A stretch of 16,872 bases of DNA from Sabulitectum sp964386635 (GTDB lineage Bacteria; Fermentibacterota; Fermentibacteria; Fermentibacterales; JCC-6). The notes under the pieces are model-generated. The model searched no databases, was not told where the DNA came from, and was given only the letters and a program-made list of their open reading frames with translations. Numbering within the stretch: position 1 is the stretch's first letter; every line of letters starts with the position of its first letter. The position numbers were made by a program, and so were the translations under genes. Positions 15,498 through 16,872 of this stretch are shown in pieces. Where the stretch lies: assembly GCA_964386635.1 (NCBI GenBank), contig CAYLRO010000050.1, forward strand, positions 1 to 16,872. Reading direction: 5' to 3'.

Positions 15498-15699
15498 TGC
15501 CCTTTCAGGATAGTCCTGTGGCTTTAAGGAGGCTCTTACGACCTGCCCCCCGAGTTCAACACCGCTGTATAAAAAAATAATCTGTTATTTGTGCAACTGA
15601 GCTAAGACTGTCTGTTTCCGGGTCCGCAATACTCCAGGATAAAGACCGGCATTCGCTATCCCATACATGAGACAACAAACATTTTTCCAGTACGATAGA

Positions 15700-15708
15700 A
15701 TCATATCA
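15700..15708 (-). promoter_or_regulatory. Candidate extended -10 promoter of the hox-hyp operon
   Basis: TGATATGAT on the minus strand fits TGn plus a -10 hexamer (TATGAT, 5 of 6). No good -35 exists at 15723-15728, as is tolerated for extended -10 promoters, and that position is covered by the palindrome at 15717-15730. Transcription would begin near 15693, giving a leader of about 270 nt before hoxF. It is only a motif match. Confidence 0.3.
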
Positions 15709-15716
15709 ACAGTTAG

Positions 15717-15730
15717 TTACAATATTGTAA
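15717..15730. promoter_or_regulatory. 14-bp perfect palindrome, candidate operator
   Basis: TTACAATATTGTAA is its own reverse complement. It lies where the -35 of the candidate hox promoter would be, so a dimeric regulator bound here could block or replace -35 contacts. I cannot assign it confidently to a known regulator family. Confidence 0.4.
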
Positions 15731-15757
15731 TATGCGAAAAAGTCCAGTGCCATGCAA

Positions 15758-15790
15758 GAGTGTTCAGGACCTGATTCTTACAGAACACTC
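15758..15790. repeat. Inverted repeat with 8-bp arms in the divergent promoter region
   Basis: GAGTGTTC (15758-15765) and GAACACTC (15783-15790) are perfect inverted copies separated by 17 nt. Neither strand has a T-tract after it, so it is not an intrinsic terminator. The right arm overlaps the expected -35 zone of the plus-strand gene, so an operator is plausible. Confidence 0.45.
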
Positions 15791-15805
15791 AGCTCAGGAA
15801 TTTAC

Positions 15806-15811
15806 TATACT
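15806..15811 (+). promoter_or_regulatory. Candidate -10 box for the plus-strand membrane-protein gene
   Basis: TATACT (5 of 6 consensus bases) lies 42 nt before the ATG at 15854. No recognisable -35 is present; the right arm of the inverted repeat occupies that position. An SD (AAGGA) follows close to the start. Confidence 0.3.
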
Positions 15812-15853
15812 TTTACAAGTAAGTTGAATAGTGATAACAGCTGAAAGGAAGTC

Positions 15854-16363
15854 ATGATAACGGAAGAAAACACACTCTTTATCATTATAGCCACACTGAT
15901 ATTCATGGGGCTGATGACCTTCCTGGTACTATTTCTGATACGCAAAAAAATAGGTCATCCAGTTGCAGAAAGAGAAGTAAATACAGATTCCGAATGGACA
16001 CTTGGAACAGTAACTCGTCCGGGAAGAAGATACAATCTGTGCTTTCAATTCCAGATTGAATACCCAGGCGGTGAGGATGACTACCAGCTTGTCGCTGATT
16101 ATGAGTGCCTTTCAGGAAAGCACATACTGCTCAGCGAAAGGGCCGGTATTGGCTATTTGTCTTCCCTCGGTATCGACAGATTGATAATGGCTCAACACAA
16201 CTGCAGTCTCACTTCAGTGGGCGGTCGCAGTAAATACAAAGCCACTGTTGTTTTATGCTCCGTTGGACCTTTTGATGAAGCGTATGAAATCCGGGCCTCG
16301 GGCAGAATTATCGCCGCTCCGGAAACCATGCTTAAGAAAGGGAAGATTTTCCTCTCAACCTAA
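15854..16363 (+). CDS. Single-pass membrane protein of unknown function
   Basis: 169 residues. One strong membrane segment at about 7-29 (LFIIIATLIFMGLMTFLVLF) is followed by RKK, suggesting N-out/C-in orientation by the positive-inside rule. The remaining 140 residues are a soluble, mixed alpha/beta-looking domain without recognisable catalytic motifs. It contains two Cys near its middle and one later. The start has AAGGA a few bases upstream. It is transcribed divergently from the hydrogenase operon and could share control sites with it, but nothing in the sequence shows a functional link. I do not recognise the family. Confidence 0.8.
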   Translation: MITEENTLFIIIATLIFMGLMTFLVLFLIRKKIGHPVAEREVNTDSEWTLGTVTRPGRRYNLCFQFQIEYPGGEDDYQLVADYECLSGKHILLSERAGIGYLSSLGIDRLIMAQHNCSLTSVGGRSKYKATVVLCSVGPFDEAYEIRASGRIIAAPETMLKKGKIFLST

Positions 16364-16416
16364 GAGTCAATCTTCCTGATATTCTTGAACAGAATTCATT
16401 TTCACTGATCCAGCAC

Positions 16417-16449
16417 AGCCTGCACTGCAGGAAGCCGCAGCAGGCTTTT
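16417..16449 (+). terminator. Weak candidate terminator after the membrane-protein gene
   Basis: AGCCTGC (16417-16423) can pair with GCAGGCT (16440-16446) across a 16-nt loop, followed by TTT. A second small hairpin (AGTGG at 16483-16487 with CCACT at 16496-16500, then GTTTTT) lies downstream. Each alone is weak; together they suggest the transcript ends before the next gene. The gap 16364-16561 holds nothing else clear except a CATAAT box at 16510-16515 that may serve the next gene. Confidence 0.35.
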
Positions 16450-16561
16450 ATGAAACAGCCGGACACGCAGTTTTCTCCAGAGAGTGGTCCGGTTCCCACT
16501 GTTTTTAAGCATAATAGAGAGTACCACACAAGGATTTCCTCTTTCTGGAGAGTGTTTTCTG

Positions 16562-16872
16562 ATGAAATTCTTTTTTCCGTTTCTCTTTCTGGTCCACGGG
16601 ATCTGTTTCGGCCAGCTTAGCCTGCTGGGTGTCTCCGGTGAGAGAATCGTGAATGAATATGGAGACTGTGTTTTTCTCCGGGGAGTAAACATGGATCTCA
16701 ACTACGGCAGAGTGCAGGAGGATCCTGAAGCACCATTCCAGTACGCTTCTGCAGAGGACATTGAGTACCTCGCTGAAATCGGATGCAACTCAATCAGGAT
16801 GTGCCTTCACTGGAAACTTTTCACAACTGAAAGAGGCTATGACCTTATAGACACCTTTCTGGCATGGTGTGA
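16562..16872 (+). CDS. Secreted GH5-like glycoside hydrolase, N-terminal part only
   Basis: The first 103 codons are in the window and the frame runs off the right edge. The N-terminus is a Sec-type signal peptide (MKFFFPFLFLVHGICFGQ). It is followed by ERIVNEYGDCVFLRGVNMDL and EYLAEIGCNSIRMCLHW, then YDLIDTFLAW. These match the opening of GH5 cellulase-like barrels: a G..V.LRGVN strand, a G.N.IR strand and a helix before the next strand. The catalytic Glu residues lie beyond the window, so activity and substrate cannot be judged. GGAG lies 11 nt before ATG 16562. The assignment to clan A rests on the N-terminal pattern alone. Confidence 0.75.
   Translation, partial: MKFFFPFLFLVHGICFGQLSLLGVSGERIVNEYGDCVFLRGVNMDLNYGRVQEDPEAPFQYASAEDIEYLAEIGCNSIRMCLHWKLFTTERGYDLIDTFLAWC

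Larger units (their letters stand above)
15421..15853. other. Divergent intergenic control region between hoxF and the plus-strand gene
   Basis: 433 nt separate the two divergent starts. Besides the possible leader ORF it holds a 14-bp perfect palindrome, an 8-bp-arm inverted repeat, a candidate extended -10 promoter toward hoxF and a TATACT box toward the plus-strand gene. The stretch 15585-15700 shows no gene or clear signal. Confidence 0.6.

Noticed and set aside
15585..15655. 16-codon minus-strand ORF beginning MPVFILEY upstream of hoxF
   Set aside because: Very short, weak SD, and not placed next to any gene; likely chance.
1..16872. CRISPR arrays, tRNA or rRNA genes, insertion sequences
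   Set aside because: No regularly spaced repeats, no tRNA-like cloverleaf or rRNA stretch, and no transposase frame or terminal inverted repeats were seen.

Overview
The window carries one long minus-strand operon for a bidirectional NAD(H)-linked [NiFe] hydrogenase (HoxFUYH type, group 3d by subunit composition) together with its full maturation set. It is flanked by an outer-membrane transport pair on the left and by two plus-strand genes on the right. The TonB receptor with a carboxypeptidase-regulatory-like N-terminal domain, the lipoprotein, the strong Shine-Dalgarno (SD) sequences and the roughly 50% GC suggest a Gram-negative, probably anaerobic or fermentative bacterium. It may belong to an uncultured lineage of the wider FCB group; the strong SD use argues against Bacteroidetes proper. 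This placement is inference; no rRNA or marker gene is present.

Layout. 1-2573 (-): TonB-dependent receptor, cut off at the left edge just before its C-terminus. 2650-3687 (-): beta-propeller-like lipoprotein, probably co-transcribed with the receptor from a candidate promoter near 3765-3793. 3939-3964: rho-independent terminator closing the hydrogenase operon. 4005-15420 (-): hoxF (with an N-terminal NuoE/HoxE-like domain), hoxU, hoxY, hoxH, a HoxW/HybD-like endopeptidase gene, a stand-alone receiver-domain gene, then hypF, hypC, hypD, hypE, hypA and hypB. From hoxY onward each gene overlaps the next by 1-4 nt or follows within 2 nt, so translational coupling is likely. 15421-15853: divergent control region with two dyad symmetries, a candidate extended -10 promoter and a possible 22-codon leader ORF. 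15854-16363 (+): single-TM protein of unknown function. 16562-16872 (+): start of a secreted GH5-like glycoside hydrolase, cut off at the right edge.

How the genes work together. HoxF and HoxU form the NAD(H)/FMN diaphorase and HoxYH the hydrogenase module. HypF and HypE make the CN ligands, HypC and HypD assemble the Fe(CN)2CO unit, HypA and the histidine-rich HypB deliver nickel, and the endopeptidase removes the HoxH C-terminal tail. The least expected features are the receiver-domain gene locked between the endopeptidase and hypF, and a hypF reading frame whose only well-placed start appears to be CTG. Also unusual are a HoxF NuoE-like domain lacking one expected Fe-S cysteine and a palindrome lying over the predicted -35 position upstream of hoxF.
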